IMG/VR virus record: IMGVR_UViG_3300043399_000301
Location: 1-32,709 of that record
From: a virus
Length of the DNA stretch: 32,709 bases
Direction: 5' to 3' (one strand)
Part shown: piece after piece, positions 31,573 through 32,709 of the stretch
Position numbering within the stretch: position 1 is the stretch's first letter
Layout: each line of letters begins with the position of its first letter
Translations under genes and position numbers: made by a program
The notes under the pieces: generated by a model
Seen by the model: the letters and a program-made list of their open reading frames with translations, nothing else
Told to the model about the DNA's origin: nothing
Databases searched by the model: none

Positions 31573-31782
31573 TTATTCCCCTAAAATTTCTTTGATACGT
31601 TTTGAATAGTTTCCCCATTCTGTCAATTCCTTTTCGGCACCTTTTAATGTTCTATGCTTTGACACCTCCCCTGTTGGTCCAACAACACTGTAGCTGGCTG
31701 TCTTGCCATGATCTATCCACGAATGACCGCTGATAGGATTAGTGCAAATACTTACTTTATAATTTTCGCGTATCCTGTACAT
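31573..31782 (-). CDS. Small hypothetical protein (69 aa)
   Basis: Starts MYRIRENYKVSICTNPISGH with a conserved-looking GGAATGAA leader. The middle (HSWIDHGKTASYSVVGPTGEVSKHRTLKGAEKEL) resembles small basic phage proteins. It lies one base from the previous gene (31784) and is followed by the 20-residue peptide. Unknown function. Confidence 0.6.
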   Translation of the reverse strand: MYRIRENYKVSICTNPISGHSWIDHGKTASYSVVGPTGEVSKHRTLKGAEKELTEWGNYSKRIKEILGE

Positions 31783-31783
31783 T

Positions 31784-31981
31784 TCATTCCCCTATGGAAT
31801 AAATGTTTCTCCCAGTGTATCCATTATTGCAAGCATTATCGAATTCATGCCAGATATAATATCTAAGCATTTTCCAGCCTTTGTATTTGCGAGACAATGC
31901 AATGCTCGCTGATTTTATAGATTTATACCCATTTGGGTTTCCCACAATGCGATCATCAAATAGTTTAATATAGACTTGCAT
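31784..31981 (-). CDS. Small hypothetical protein (65 aa)
   Basis: The ATG at 31981 (MQVYIKLFDDRIVGNPNGYK) is chosen because GGAG lies about 9 bases upstream, whereas the ATG at 32008 has none. It is basic, with SIKSASIALSRKYKGWKMLRYYIW. No family is recognised. Confidence 0.6.
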   Translation of the reverse strand: MQVYIKLFDDRIVGNPNGYKSIKSASIALSRKYKGWKMLRYYIWHEFDNACNNGYTGRNIYSIGE

Positions 31982-31982
31982 T

Positions 31983-32207
31983 TTATTTTGCTCCATATGA
32001 TTTTGCATACTGCCTCAAAATCTTGTTGCCTTGTGTGTCTCGTTTCTTTCCAAACGTATCTGGCTGATACCGCACCACTTGAACACCTTTTGACGTGGTG
32101 CCAAGATATTGCCCACGTTGACCGGATTCAAGTGCAAACCACTGGCCGGGTTTTAGGCTTGAAAGTTGGTTGACGTTTGTGATGTACTGAGTAGAAATGT
32201 ATTTCAT
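31983..32207 (-). CDS. Small hypothetical protein (74 aa)
   Basis: Starts at ATG 32207 (MKYISTQYITNVNQLSSL), with GGA 7 bases upstream. The core KPGQWFALESGQRGQYLGTT followed by KGVQVVRYQPDTFGK suggests a small beta-barrel (SH3-like) domain. Unknown function. Confidence 0.6.
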   Translation of the reverse strand: MKYISTQYITNVNQLSSLKPGQWFALESGQRGQYLGTTSKGVQVVRYQPDTFGKKRDTQGNKILRQYAKSYGAK

Positions 32208-32227
32208 GATATTTTCCAATAAAAATG

Positions 32228-32416
32228 TCAAGCAATGCGAAAAGTAAAGCCAACAAATACAACGTTACCAAAATCATCGGTTATTACATCGTACATTTTA
32301 CCGAATGCATCATACCCGACGCCACCCACAACGTGGCAAACGCATAATGCATTTGCTCTCGTGTTGTTTGAAAATTTCATTACTTGACCTGAAAACACTT
32401 TTTCACGTGAAAACAT
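32228..32416 (-). CDS. Small hypothetical protein (62 aa)
   Basis: Starts MFSREKVFSGQVMKFSNNTR with AAGGAT 7 bases upstream. It is beta-rich (VVGGVGYDAFGKMYDVITDDFGNVVFVGFTF). It is the first gene of the minus-strand module, 77 bases downstream of the palindrome at 32493-32507. No family is recognised. Confidence 0.6.
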   Translation of the reverse strand: MFSREKVFSGQVMKFSNNTRANALCVCHVVGGVGYDAFGKMYDVITDDFGNVVFVGFTFRIA

Positions 32417-32492
32417 GGTTCTATCCTTACACCTTAACCCTACAACATGCTGGTTTTGTTTTGGTGTGACTGAATTATCTCATAGTATTTTA

Positions 32493-32548
32493 TGTAACTA
32501 GGTTACAAAGTGAAGGTATTTTGAATTTATTTTAGGTAACTTGGGTAC
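32493..32548. promoter_or_regulatory. Pair of operator-like sites upstream of the minus-strand module
   Basis: Site 1, TGTAAC-TAG-GTTACA (32493-32507), is a perfect 6-bp palindrome. Site 2, GTAACTTGGGTAC (32536-32548), matches its core at 11 of 13 positions. They are 42 bases apart, four helical turns, as for cooperative binding of a repressor. Confidence 0.55.
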
Positions 32549-32554
32549 ATTGTC

Positions 32555-32709
32555 GACAGCTGTACTAGGTGCCTCACGTCTTCGACGTTCGACAGCTGTA
32601 CTAGGTGCCTCACGTCTTCGACGTTCGACAGCTGTACTAGGTGCCTCACGTCTTCGACGTTCGACAGCTGTACTAGGTGCCTCACGTCTTCGACGTTCGA
32701 CAGCTGTAC
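32555..32709. repeat. 36-bp tandem repeat array (4.3 copies, runs off the edge)
   Basis: The unit starting GACAGCTGTACTAGGTGCCT and ending CACGTCTTCGACGTTC is repeated without change at 32555, 32591, 32627 and 32663, with a partial copy from 32699 to the window end. It contains ACGTC/GACGT and ACAGCTGT palindromes. No spacers are present, so it is not a CRISPR array. Confidence 0.85.

Noticed and set aside
32555-32709. CRISPR array
   Set aside because: The units follow each other directly with no spacers, and no cas genes are visible.

Overview
The window is a piece of a tailed double-stranded DNA bacteriophage genome (Caudoviricetes). It carries a complete head-assembly set (terminase, portal, XkdF-type protease, scaffold-like protein, lambda D-like decoration protein, lambda E-like major capsid protein), a long run of tail or fibre-like structural genes, a phage tRNA, two homing-endonuclease genes and a group I intron. 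Promoters look like sigma-70 and ribosome sites are strong Shine-Dalgarno, so a bacterial host using sigma-70 is likely. I cannot name the host or the phage genus from sequence alone.

Layout. 1-18916 (minus strand): virion structural genes. Reading in transcription order: a ChaB-like/fibre fusion, small proteins, an Ala-rich coiled-coil protein, a zinc-ribbon protein, three very large beta-rich structural proteins, minor structural proteins, then (6038 down to 2775) protease, scaffold, decoration and major capsid protein behind a near-consensus promoter flanked by a 9-bp inverted repeat, and finally receptor/fibre-like proteins running off the left edge. 19024-23876 (minus): portal, large terminase and small terminase. 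The large terminase is interrupted by an ORF-less group I intron and also has a frame break in its P-loop. 23877-25020: a leader region with a tRNA-Thr(UGU), an unexplained structured segment and small early-type genes. 25021-26117: a regulatory zone with divergent promoters and a degenerate HNH-like protein. 26118-29450 (plus): an early-type operon with an HTH protein, a PhoH-like ATPase and a ClpP-like protease, ending in a clear terminator. 29506-29991: a long non-coding convergent zone. 29992-32416 (minus): a separate module of small phage genes, including two tiny membrane peptides too short for usual annotation. 32493-32709: operator-like palindromes and a 36-bp tandem repeat that runs off the right edge.

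The most unusual points are: (1) both homing-endonuclease genes, although they encode different proteins, share a 46-47 nt leader element with compensatory base changes in its stems and sit behind their own promoters; (2) the terminase gene combines a frame break in Walker A with a group I intron at Walker B; (3) the capsid promoter sits inside a symmetric operator-like repeat; (4) a scaffold-type gene has a nested in-frame start with its own ribosome site.
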